From: Roseiflexaceae bacterium | GTDB taxonomy: Bacteria; Chloroflexota; Chloroflexia; Chloroflexales; Roseiflexaceae | DNA: 8,162 bases | Direction of reading: 5' to 3' | Assembly: GCA_947462525.1 (NCBI GenBank) | Contig: CANHPK010000056.1 | Span: 1-8,162 of the forward strand | In this document: positions 1 through 6,361 of the stretch, piece by piece | Numbering within the stretch: position 1 is the first letter of the stretch | Layout: every line of letters starts with the position of its first letter | Notes under the pieces: model-generated | Seen by the model: only the letters and a program-made list of their open reading frames with translations | Database searches by the model: none | Told to the model about the DNA's origin: nothing | Program-made: the position numbers and the translations under genes

Positions 1-941
1 TCGCCCGGTAGATTGTTCTCGGCTTTGGATGTTTTGGGCAGGTATTTGGCCGACACTTCGAGCTGCAACCCAGCTCGGCGATACTGCTGCTGGGCGTTTT
101 GGACCGTGTCGAACCCGGTGTAGGACATTCCGGTGGCAGAAGGAATGGCAAATGCCGGGGCGAGTGAGTGACCATTTGTACCGTACGGTTGTTCCGGCAG
201 CGGTGTGTGCGTGAACTCAAGCGAGTCGAGCGTCGAAATGAGCACGGTGATGTCGACCGTACTCGGTGTGTGGATGACGATCCAGCCCAGTGCAGTGGCC
301 AGGTCAATCATCCCTGGCAAGAGTGTCACCCGGTCGAGCACGTACTGCGCCAGGCTCGGGTGTGGCAGCAGCTGTGCGGTGTTGGTCAGATGGTCGCGTA
401 GGAAGTGGTCGGGAACGCCGCCGCGGTGGACGGTTTGCAATGCGGCCATGAGGGCATGCGCGGGGTTTTCACATGATGTGTGTGTGAACGCAGCCACAGA
501 TGCGAGCAGTGTCGGGTCGTTGGCATGTGTCCGGAGGTGATATTCGACCTGTGCCAAAAGCGCACCACGTGCATCGATCTGGGCTATCTGACGTTTGATA
601 TGCTGGCATTCAGCAATGTGCTGTACGACACCCGAATGCCGCATGAACGCCGCTGCAAGGTGTGAAATTGCTGTCTGGAGCGCATTGCTGTGTGGTCGCT
701 GTGGCACTGCGGTGGGGGCGGGTGCAGGGATGGGTTCCAGCGCGGGGAGCGGTGCGACGGCGGGGAACCCATAGTGCGCCAGCAACGCTGTACACGACGA
801 TTCGGCCGCGGTATAGCGCTCCTGTGCAGCAGTCAACGCTGCAGACCATTCGGCCAACTGCGCTACGACGCCGGAGTGTGAGAGCGCCGCGCGTTGTACC
901 AGCAACGCACAGAGCGATGTGTGCGGTTCTAAGGGGGCCAC
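1..941 (-). CDS. Unknown protein, third gene of the kinase-vWA cluster, 3' end outside window
   Basis: I do not recognise this protein. The minus-strand frame has no stop from 947 to the left edge, giving 313 codons, so it is incomplete at its C terminus. The only start before the upstream stop is GTG at 941, with GGGGAAG six bases before it. Residues 10-57 and 90-137 look alpha-helical and share the motif HSGVVxx(L/I)AE at residues 22-31 and 102-111, which suggests an internal duplication. A Pro/Ala-rich linker lies at about residues 64-83 between the two copies. Residues 150-240 are mixed, with a hydrophobic stretch near 208-236. No signal peptide or clear membrane segment is seen. It starts three bases after the kinase-vWA stop and in the same frame, so it is almost surely co-translated and likely a partner of that protein. 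A catalytic domain could lie beyond the window. Existence is well supported; function is unknown. Confidence 0.82.
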   Translation of the reverse strand, partial: MAPLEPHTSLCALLVQRAALSHSGVVAQLAEWSAALTAAQERYTAAESSCTALLAHYGFPAVAPLPALEPIPAPAPTAVPQRPHSNALQTAISHLAAAFMRHSGVVQHIAECQHIKRQIAQIDARGALLAQVEYHLRTHANDPTLLASVAAFTHTSCENPAHALMAALQTVHRGGVPDHFLRDHLTNTAQLLPHPSLAQYVLDRVTLLPGMIDLATALGWIVIHTPSTVDITVLISTLDSLEFTHTPLPEQPYGTNGHSLAPAFAIPSATGMSYTGFDTVQNAQQQYRRAGLQLEVSAKYLPKTSKAENNLPG

Positions 942-944
942 TGC

Positions 945-2855
945 CTACTTCCCCGTCGCCATGGCATTGTTGATGGCGAGCTCGATCATCTCTGGGTTGC
1001 TCCCTGCAAAGAACATATATGCACCTTCTTCGATGCCCGAATACCCAGCAGCGCGCAGTGTCGACCGATACTGCGCAGGCATGCGCGAACTGATGGTGCG
1101 CAGGTAGTTGGCCCACTTCTCGCGCGTGCCGACGAATTCTGTGCCATCATTGACACCCGCCCAACGCGTCTTGATGGCACTACCGGTTGCACCGGCCATG
1201 TCACCGTCTGCGCCGATGTAGACACTCGACAACAGGACGTTGCCGTAGTTCGTGCTGAGCGAAGTGAGCTTTTGGAACGGTACTTTGGGGTCCTTGTCGT
1301 CGTTATTTGCACCATCGGTGATGTGCATGACATATGGTGGGTGACTGTCTTGATAGTGGTGAATGGTTTTGCTCAGCAGGCGATACACATGCTCGAGTGC
1401 TTGGGTGGTGTGCGTCTCGCCTTCGTTGTTGTTTGGTCCCATCGAGATTGTTTTGTTGTCAGTGGTGAACTGGGCGAACGATTCGCTGATTAGTGGCCAG
1501 TAGCTTAACGGGGCTATGCCGTGTTTGATGAGGTCATCGTGCATTGCATCGCCGGTACTGGTGGGCAACAAACGGTCAAAGCGCAGCATGCTGGCGCTGC
1601 GCGTGTGATAGCCTACGACGGCGATGTGATACCGTGGCGAAATCATGTTGCCGCTGACAATCGACCGTTGGGTCAGACCGCGGATGACCTTGCCTATGAT
1701 GTCGGCGGCCACTTTGATGCGCTTGGGGGCCGAATCGTCCTGCGTTTGCAGGGTGTTGTAGGTGAACATCGATCTGCTCAGGTCGAGCAAAAAGACCAGC
1801 AATGTCGGATGTTCACTATTGGCTGGGCGCTGATACGCCGTGGGTCGGACGGTGAGTGCAGTCTCTTCGACCGTTTCGATTTCGGGGACAACTGGCGGCG
1901 CTGGTGGTGGGATAACGATGAGCGTCTGAAAGACTGCATCCCAGGCACGGATTTCGGGCACTTTGGCGAGTTCGGTCGCTTCGAATGCACGGTGCAGAAT
2001 CTGCGCTGCGCTGCTGTCGAACGATTTCATCGCACCTAACAGCGCAGTGATTTTGGCGGGTGCGGGTGTCAGATTACGCGATTCGATATCAATCTGGCTG
2101 AAGTAGGTATCGACCCCCGATATCTGCAGGATCTGCGGGTTGTTGATACTCAGCAGCTCTGCCAAAAAAATGGCGGTTGCAAAGCGATCGGCGTGCGGAT
2201 CCCAGGACGAATACGTCGACGAGAACCGATAGCCCGCCGTGCCCGATCCTGTTTCGAAGACCAAAGGTGGTTGTTGCAGGCTGTTGTGATACATGTCTTC
2301 GATGTCGATGATGACGACCGTGCGCTTGTCGAGATCGAGCAACACGTTCGATGCCGCGATGTCGCCGTGGGCGAAGCCGCGCTGTTCGAGCAACCCTACG
2401 GACTGAAAGAAGTTCTGGGCGATCTCGAACTGTTGGTCGGTGCTGATCGTAATACGCTTTTGGCGGATGTTCTCGCGCACTTCGGCCAGTTTGGGGAAGT
2501 CGAACCAAGGCATCAGAATAGCGTGATTGAGGTACATATTTTCTTTGTTTTTGAAGAGCTCGCTGTCATCCTCGCGGCAGATAAAGACACGGTCCTTGAC
2601 CCACGACAACCCCGGGATGTCGAGCAACTGCTGTTGGATGAAGGTGAAGCTCTCTTTGGTGTAACTGTTTTGGAATTCGGGTTTGAACACTTTGAGGGCG
2701 AAAAACGTTCTCTTGGTTTTGTGGCGCAACTTATAGACCGAAGCACGCCCGCCGGTTGCATTGACGAACACTTCCTCAGGCCAGAAGGGGTCTGCGGTGA
2801 AGGTGTATGATTCGCCACGGATGGTGAGGGTGGTTTTGAGCGAGATGGCAGACAT
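945..2855 (-). CDS. Kinase-like domain fused to von Willebrand factor A domain
   Basis: This 636-aa protein joins two domains. Residues about 28-300 have a eukaryotic-like protein kinase fold: a Gly-rich loop GGRASVYK (35-42), the ATP-site lysine K55 in FALKVF, a catalytic loop HGDIAASN (163-170) with D165 and N170, and a metal-binding aspartate D184. The usual DFG reads D-I-E, so the site is atypical but keeps its charged residues. GTAGYRF (205-211) resembles an activation-segment end. A Pro-rich linker (about 313-349) leads to a vWA domain (about 350-590) with a complete MIDAS: DLSRS (358-362), a threonine in THTT (481-484) and D514 in ITDG. No signal peptide or membrane segment is seen, so it is probably cytoplasmic. 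The frame stays open upstream to 2924, but ATG 2855 has the good RBS and overlaps the previous stop as TAATG. Kinase and vWA proteins occur together in TerY-P type stress loci; here they are one chain. Likely role: phosphorylating partner proteins in a metal-dependent complex (inference). Confidence 0.9.
   Translation of the reverse strand: MSAISLKTTLTIRGESYTFTADPFWPEEVFVNATGGRASVYKLRHKTKRTFFALKVFKPEFQNSYTKESFTFIQQQLLDIPGLSWVKDRVFICREDDSELFKNKENMYLNHAILMPWFDFPKLAEVRENIRQKRITISTDQQFEIAQNFFQSVGLLEQRGFAHGDIAASNVLLDLDKRTVVIIDIEDMYHNSLQQPPLVFETGSGTAGYRFSSTYSSWDPHADRFATAIFLAELLSINNPQILQISGVDTYFSQIDIESRNLTPAPAKITALLGAMKSFDSSAAQILHRAFEATELAKVPEIRAWDAVFQTLIVIPPPAPPVVPEIETVEETALTVRPTAYQRPANSEHPTLLVFLLDLSRSMFTYNTLQTQDDSAPKRIKVAADIIGKVIRGLTQRSIVSGNMISPRYHIAVVGYHTRSASMLRFDRLLPTSTGDAMHDDLIKHGIAPLSYWPLISESFAQFTTDNKTISMGPNNNEGETHTTQALEHVYRLLSKTIHHYQDSHPPYVMHITDGANNDDKDPKVPFQKLTSLSTNYGNVLLSSVYIGADGDMAGATGSAIKTRWAGVNDGTEFVGTREKWANYLRTISSRMPAQYRSTLRAAGYSGIEEGAYMFFAGSNPEMIELAINNAMATGK
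948..954 (-). promoter_or_regulatory. Ribosome binding site for the third cluster gene
   Basis: GGGGAAG on the minus strand ends six bases before the GTG at 941. It lies inside the last codons of the kinase-vWA gene. It supports a separate GTG-initiated protein rather than readthrough of the TAG at 947-945. Confidence 0.6.
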
Positions 2856-3784
2856 TAGGCGTGTCCTTCCTTGGTTGGTAGTGTACGAATGGCGTTGAAA
2901 GCAGGTTCGAGAAAGATGTTCCACAGAACGAGTATTTTTGTTCCTTTGCCCTCTGAAACTTCGCTCTTTTCGAGGGCGTCGATGAGCGTCTGGAGGGCAG
3001 CTTTTTCCGTACCAAAAAACGAAATAAACGGCGCCGATGCGTCTTTGAACAGCTCTTTTGCATCGTCAACGGCCCAGAAACCCGCTAAGCGAAAGCGCTT
3101 CTTTTTGTTTGCAGGGTCAATCGTGAATCCCCCCACGTCGTCAGTGTCGGTAACTAATGCATTGAGGAGCACGGGCATCCGTGTTGCGAACGTGTCGGGT
3201 TTGCGGTCGAGAATTTGAGCGGCGCGGATGCAGAAAAACGTCAAGGCAAACTGAATAGCTGCAGGAGACGCAGTGGTCGTGCAGGCTTTCAGATGGGTGA
3301 ACACTTTTTCGACTGCAGTACGCTGGGCCCTCTTTTTGTCATCTGGTTTGCTCGCCCAATACCGCTCGAGCTCTTGATACCCCGGTGAGCGCTGGAACGC
3401 AGCGATGGCTGCTTCGACATCCGTTGAGTGGTGTGCAGTGCTGGGAACGGGGATGTCCGGCTCTGCTTCGACATCCACGGGTGCAGGCATAGAGATTGGT
3501 GGAACTGAGGTACGTTGGGGTGCCTTCTTGATGACTGCGATATCAGCTTCGAGGCGGTCGATAACGTTGTCGAGCTTGGCGATCAGTTCGTTTTGGGCGT
3601 ACAGCTGTTTTTCGAGGGCATCGATGTGCAACTGCTGATCTGAGACCTTCGTACTGAGCGCATCGATGCGTGCAGCGAGTTCCTGAGTCTGTGTCGTGAG
3701 TGCCTGCTGCTGCGCAGCATCGAGTGCGGTCAGTATTTGTACGACGTCTTTTTCGAATGCCTGCGCATCGAATGTGGGTGGCAT
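2855..3784 (-). CDS. Coiled-coil protein of unknown family, first gene of the kinase-vWA cluster
   Basis: A 309-aa protein that I cannot assign to a family. Residues about 12-87 form a long, charged, Gln/Leu-rich heptad stretch typical of a coiled coil, so it likely oligomerises. A Pro/Val-rich linker follows (about 89-118), then a mostly helical C-terminal domain (about 122-309) with many aromatic and charged residues, including a KKKRFRL patch at 227-233 and a GFW motif at 235-237. No signal peptide or membrane segment is seen. An upstream in-frame TTG at 3796 would add four residues, but ATG 3784 has GGAG six bases before it and is preferred. Its TAA overlaps the ATG of the kinase-vWA gene by one base, so the two products are probably made together and may bind each other. 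It could be a kinase substrate, scaffold or sensor; all three are inference. Confidence 0.88.
   Translation of the reverse strand: MPPTFDAQAFEKDVVQILTALDAAQQQALTTQTQELAARIDALSTKVSDQQLHIDALEKQLYAQNELIAKLDNVIDRLEADIAVIKKAPQRTSVPPISMPAPVDVEAEPDIPVPSTAHHSTDVEAAIAAFQRSPGYQELERYWASKPDDKKRAQRTAVEKVFTHLKACTTTASPAAIQFALTFFCIRAAQILDRKPDTFATRMPVLLNALVTDTDDVGGFTIDPANKKKRFRLAGFWAVDDAKELFKDASAPFISFFGTEKAALQTLIDALEKSEVSEGKGTKILVLWNIFLEPAFNAIRTLPTKEGHA
2864..2872 (-). promoter_or_regulatory. Ribosome binding site for the kinase-vWA gene
   Basis: AAGGAAGGA on the minus strand ends eight bases before ATG 2855 and lies inside the end of the upstream coiled-coil gene. With the TAATG overlap it decides the start at 2855 over the in-frame extension to 2924, and points to translational coupling. 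Confidence 0.7.
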
Positions 3785-3790
3785 ACTCTG

Positions 3791-3794
3791 CTCC
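3791..3794 (-). promoter_or_regulatory. Ribosome binding site for the coiled-coil gene
   Basis: GGAG on the minus strand lies six bases before ATG 3784. It overlaps the alternative TTG at 3796-3794, which makes ATG the better start. Confidence 0.55.
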
Positions 3795-3832
3795 AATACA
3801 ATCGGGGAACGTTCTTCCTGCGTGGCACGCTC

Positions 3833-3862
3833 ATTGTACCGCAGTCGTTCGTAATACGTCTA
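3833..3862 (-). promoter_or_regulatory. Possible sigma-70-type promoter of the coiled-coil/kinase-vWA cluster
   Basis: On the minus strand a -35-like TAGACG (3862-3857, 4 of 6 consensus bases) is followed after 18 bases by a -10-like TACAAT (3838-3833, 5 of 6). A transcript starting near 3826 would have a leader of roughly 40 bases before ATG 3784. Judged by eye only. Confidence 0.35.
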
Positions 3863-4070
3863 CTTCAATCTTCCATTCGTGCCATACGTGCGATTGTGAC
3901 GAGAGGGATTTGTGTGCTATTTACAGCTACCATCTCGGTCCATCCTGGTGAGATGCTTCCAAACGATTATTGGTGTGACGCAAAAAACAGTTCAATTGCG
4001 TCTGTCTACGCGAAAATTGTCGTTGTCCGTTCGTTTGCAGATGATGGTCTTGAAGCGAATCACAATCGAA

Positions 4071-4096
4071 ATTCATAATTCATAATTCATAATTCA
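4071..4096. repeat. Tandem heptamer repeat, ATTCATA, about 3.7 copies
   Basis: Three perfect ATTCATA units at 4071-4077, 4078-4084 and 4085-4091 are followed by a partial ATTCA (4092-4096). It is much more AT-rich than its surroundings and lies eight bases from the stop of the lipoprotein gene. Heptanucleotide short tandem repeats are known in intergenic DNA of cyanobacteria and some other bacteria. Function unknown. Confidence 0.9.
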
Positions 4097-4104
4097 ATTA
4101 CCCC

Positions 4105-4590
4105 CTACCAACTCGTCACATCGCCCACCCCAAACTCACGAATGCCGTATTCGTCGCTGATGACGTCTGCTGCGTTGGGTTCGGCCCCTATAAGGGTGCT
4201 GAGCTCTGCCACAAGCGCAGGCGCAATACCCGTCACCCCGGCACCGGGGTTGTCGATCACATACACGCCGATTGCCTGGTCATTGCGGAACGCCACAATC
4301 ATCGTCACCCCGCGGGTATAGCGATAGACGTCGGTCGTGCTGGTAGATGTCCGGTCAGGGCGCGATGCCCAGTCTGCAAGCAACGCGTCGACCTGTGCTT
4401 TGGAAGCGCCGAGCATCATGCGCGCAGGAGTGACCGCGACCGCCGTCGCGATTGCCGTGGGTGTGCGGTCGGAGCCAAAGGGAACAACAATAATCGTTGG
4501 CTCCGAAGCACGCGGTGCTGGTGGTGTGCAGCTCACGAGGAGAATCACCGCAGTGGTGAGAATGACCGTTTGCACAGGGAGAAAACGCAC
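4105..4590 (-). CDS. Small predicted lipoprotein
   Basis: A 161-aa protein with a type II signal peptide: R2, a hydrophobic core (about 6-19) and a lipobox LVSC with the lipidated cysteine at residue 21. A Pro/Thr/Ala-rich tether (about 22-56) leads to a small globular domain (about 57-161). The stretch GASKAQVDALL loosely resembles the helix start of SmpA/BamE-like small lipoproteins, but that is too weak to name it. Start: GTG 4590 has AAGGA nine bases before it. An in-frame TTG at 4599 would sit directly against the AAGGA and is less likely. It lies 57 bases downstream of the DUF2628-type gene on the same strand and may share its transcript. Expected at the outer face of the membrane; role unknown. 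Confidence 0.8.
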   Translation of the reverse strand: MRFLPVQTVILTTAVILLVSCTPPAPRASEPTIIVVPFGSDRTPTAIATAVAVTPARMMLGASKAQVDALLADWASRPDRTSTSTTDVYRYTRGVTMIVAFRNDQAIGVYVIDNPGAGVTGIAPALVAELSTLIGAEPNAADVISDEYGIREFGVGDVTSW

Positions 4591-4599
4591 AGTATGCAA

Positions 4600-4604
4600 T
4601 CCTT
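4600..4604 (-). promoter_or_regulatory. Ribosome binding site for the lipoprotein gene
   Basis: AAGGA on the minus strand lies nine bases before GTG 4590 and directly abuts the alternative TTG at 4599. This spacing favours the GTG. Confidence 0.5.
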
Positions 4605-4647
4605 TTCGGTGTACTGCAATGCTGTTCGCACTGCGCTGCCATGCCGA

Positions 4648-5103
4648 TTAGGCGGCAGCGTTCTCGGGCGTTTGCTGCGCCTCGCGTTGCATGATCCACA
4701 CCGCGTGTGCGCCTTCGCTGTTGAATGCCTTCACCGTGCCCAGCTTCTCGTAGCCGCTCCGGACGAGGTGCTGGCTCTGCCATGCGTGGGCTTTGCGGGG
4801 CACGTATACCAACAACCACAGCGTGAGGATACCCGTCGATAGCCACATAATTCCCTGCAAAACGACAATGAGGACGGAGCTCAACCACGTGATTTTGGTG
4901 GTATCGACTGCGCCCACGAGCTCGGTGACACTCAGCCACAGAAAAACCACCGTGCTGATGGCGAAGCTGCCACTGAGTGCCCGAGACCAGAGTTGCTTCT
5001 GGAGCAACCACGCAACCGAAAAGAAGAACGCGAACCAGCTCCAGCCGGCTTTGAGAGCGACGGTCTTGCCAGCGGGGTGGCGAAACAGGGTAAACGTGTG
5101 CAT
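4648..5103 (-). CDS. DUF2628-type membrane protein
   Basis: A 151-aa membrane protein. The N terminus has the pattern of DUF2628 proteins: a short strand ending in FRHPAGKTVALKAGWSW, then an aromatic first membrane segment with WFAFFFSVAWLL (about 20-37). Further hydrophobic segments lie at about 44-63 and 71-101, the last long enough for one or two passes. The cytosolic tail (about 103-151) has the usual RSGYEKLGTVKAFNSEGA stretch. The function of this family is not established. The frame is open upstream to 5343, but that part overlaps the divergent promoter region and the start of the serine hydrolase gene. ATG 5103 begins just before the conserved region. Its ribosome site is weak (AGAAAG about nine bases upstream), and ATG 5121 is an alternative. 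A -10-like TATACT sits about 65 bases upstream. The lipoprotein gene follows on the same strand. Confidence 0.85.
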   Translation of the reverse strand: MHTFTLFRHPAGKTVALKAGWSWFAFFFSVAWLLQKQLWSRALSGSFAISTVVFLWLSVTELVGAVDTTKITWLSSVLIVVLQGIMWLSTGILTLWLLVYVPRKAHAWQSQHLVRSGYEKLGTVKAFNSEGAHAVWIMQREAQQTPENAAA

Positions 5104-5167
5104 GCATCTGACTTTCTGCATCAATAAAAGCGCGCGAGTACAACGAAAAGGCAGGGGTATTTGTTGC

Positions 5168-5173
5168 AGTATA
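5168..5173 (-). promoter_or_regulatory. Possible -10 element of the DUF2628-type gene
   Basis: TATACT on the minus strand (5 of 6 consensus bases) lies about 65 bases before ATG 5103. No good -35 is seen at 16-18 bases, so this is weak. Confidence 0.22.
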
Positions 5174-5214
5174 ACGTGATTGCGAAGAACAAGATACCGC
5201 GTGCCAAGACATTT

Positions 5215-5243
5215 TTGGGCTACACGTTTGGTATGTGTACAAT
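5215..5243 (+). promoter_or_regulatory. Possible promoter of the serine hydrolase gene
   Basis: TTGGGC (5215-5220) and TACAAT (5238-5243) are separated by 17 bases. The -10 is good (5 of 6) and the -35 poor (3 of 6). A start near 5250 would give a leader of about 35 bases with AAAGGA at 5273-5278 before ATG 5285. Confidence 0.4.
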
Positions 5244-5284
5244 AGCGAACACAAGATATAACACACACCACCAAAGGACCGTGC

Positions 5285-6361
5285 ATGCCAGCCAGCCCAT
5301 TGACCGCCCTCGTCGATCGCTTTGTCGGTGCCAATGAATTCACCGGCGCGGCCGTGGTCGCCTATCACCGCGGCGCACTGGTGCGCGAATACTATGCGGG
5401 CAACGCGGCACCGGGCATACCAGCAACAGCCGACACCATCTGGCCGCTGGCGTCGATATCCAAGGTCTATTCGGCCGCGACGATGATGCGCCTGGTTGAG
5501 CTGGGTGAAGTGACGCTCAACACCCGCGCCAATAGCATCCTCACCGCATTGACGGGCGCGGGCCGTGATGACATCCGCGTGCGTCACCTGTTGACGCATA
5601 CCGCCGGCCTGATGTACGAATCGCCCGCTATGGCCGAGCGCCTGCGCAATCACACGTCGCTGGCCGACATGCTCGACGAGGCGCTCGAATCGCAGCCGCT
5701 GTTTGCCGCCGGCTCCCAGCTGAGTTATAGCGACTATCACTGGCTGATTTTGGCCGAGATGGCATTGCTGCGCACCGGCAAATCGTTTTCGACCCTGATG
5801 AATGAGTTGATTCTGCAGCCGATGGGCCTGTCCAAAACATACTTCCCCGTCGGCACAACCGGTCCCATTGCCTATGTGCGCGGCGCGCTGGCCGAGGGGT
5901 CGTCGGGCGATATGTACAACTCGGACTACGGCCATGGTCTCGCCCACCCAGCATTCGGGGTGGTGGCCAGCGCCCGCGACGTGGCGCGCTTTGCCCTGCA
6001 CTTCATGCCCAAGGGACCACGCGTGCTGAGCGATGCGACGGTGTGGGCGATGACGCACGATCAGACTGCGGGTGTGCCCGGTGCATACCCGGTGATCAGT
6101 GGCATCGGTGCCAATCCGCGCCAAGCCTGGGGCGTCGGTTGGGCCCTGCAGACCGCGAGCACGCCGGCACTGTTCTCTGAGTTGCTGAGCTTCGACACCT
6201 TTGGCCACCACGGCGCCAGCGGGTGCCAAGTGATGGCCGACCCGAAGCAGGAGTTGGTCGTCGTGACACTCACCAACACCCATCTGAATACCGGGATTGA
6301 TCGCTGGTACGAGCGCCTGCAGGCTATTGCGGCGTGTACGATTGCAGAGGTCGTCGGCTAA
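5285..6361 (+). CDS. Serine hydrolase of the beta-lactamase/class C esterase family
   Basis: A 358-aa enzyme with the three active-site motifs of the family (Pfam Beta-lactamase): SISK at 57-60 (nucleophile S57, general base K60), Y148-S-D150 in place of YxN, and H308-H-G310 in place of KTG. HLLTHTAGL (101-109) is the typical conserved block after the first motif. H-x-G and an acidic third residue in the Tyr motif point to an esterase or peptidase-like hydrolase rather than a true beta-lactamase. There is no signal peptide, so it is likely cytoplasmic; the substrate cannot be told. Start ATG 5285 has AAAGGA six bases before it. It diverges from the DUF2628-type gene over a 181-base gap, and its stop overlaps the stop of the convergent DUF899-type gene by four bases. 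Confidence 0.95.
   Translation: MPASPLTALVDRFVGANEFTGAAVVAYHRGALVREYYAGNAAPGIPATADTIWPLASISKVYSAATMMRLVELGEVTLNTRANSILTALTGAGRDDIRVRHLLTHTAGLMYESPAMAERLRNHTSLADMLDEALESQPLFAAGSQLSYSDYHWLILAEMALLRTGKSFSTLMNELILQPMGLSKTYFPVGTTGPIAYVRGALAEGSSGDMYNSDYGHGLAHPAFGVVASARDVARFALHFMPKGPRVLSDATVWAMTHDQTAGVPGAYPVISGIGANPRQAWGVGWALQTASTPALFSELLSFDTFGHHGASGCQVMADPKQELVVVTLTNTHLNTGIDRWYERLQAIAACTIAEVVG

Larger units (their letters stand above)
3785..4104. other. Intergenic region of 320 bases between the cluster and the lipoprotein gene
   Basis: No convincing gene is seen. The stretch holds the possible cluster promoter near the 3840 end and the ATTCATA tandem repeat near the 4090 end. Both flanking genes are on the minus strand, so it must also contain the end of the lipoprotein transcript. 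I see no clear hairpin followed by a T run. Confidence 0.6.

Noticed and set aside
610..1116. Minus-strand open frame of 168 codons across the junction of the second and third cluster genes
   Set aside because: It is in a different frame from both genes, and the true frame is open on both sides of the junction.
1521..2039. Plus-strand open frame of 172 codons
   Set aside because: Antisense to the kinase C-terminal part, linker and vWA start; no recognisable domain or ribosome site.
2193..2810. Plus-strand open frame of 205 codons
   Set aside because: It lies antisense within the kinase domain; its length follows from codon bias of the real gene.
3737..4078. Plus-strand open frame of 113 codons over the 3785-4104 gap
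   Set aside because: It overlaps the start of the coiled-coil gene and its promoter, has no good ribosome site, and its translation shows no domain.
4071..4096. CRISPR array
   Set aside because: Units of seven bases without spacers are a simple tandem repeat, not a CRISPR.
5104..5343. N-terminal extension of the DUF2628-type protein
   Set aside because: It would cover the promoter and first codons of the divergent hydrolase gene, and the family homology begins at residue 1 from ATG 5103.
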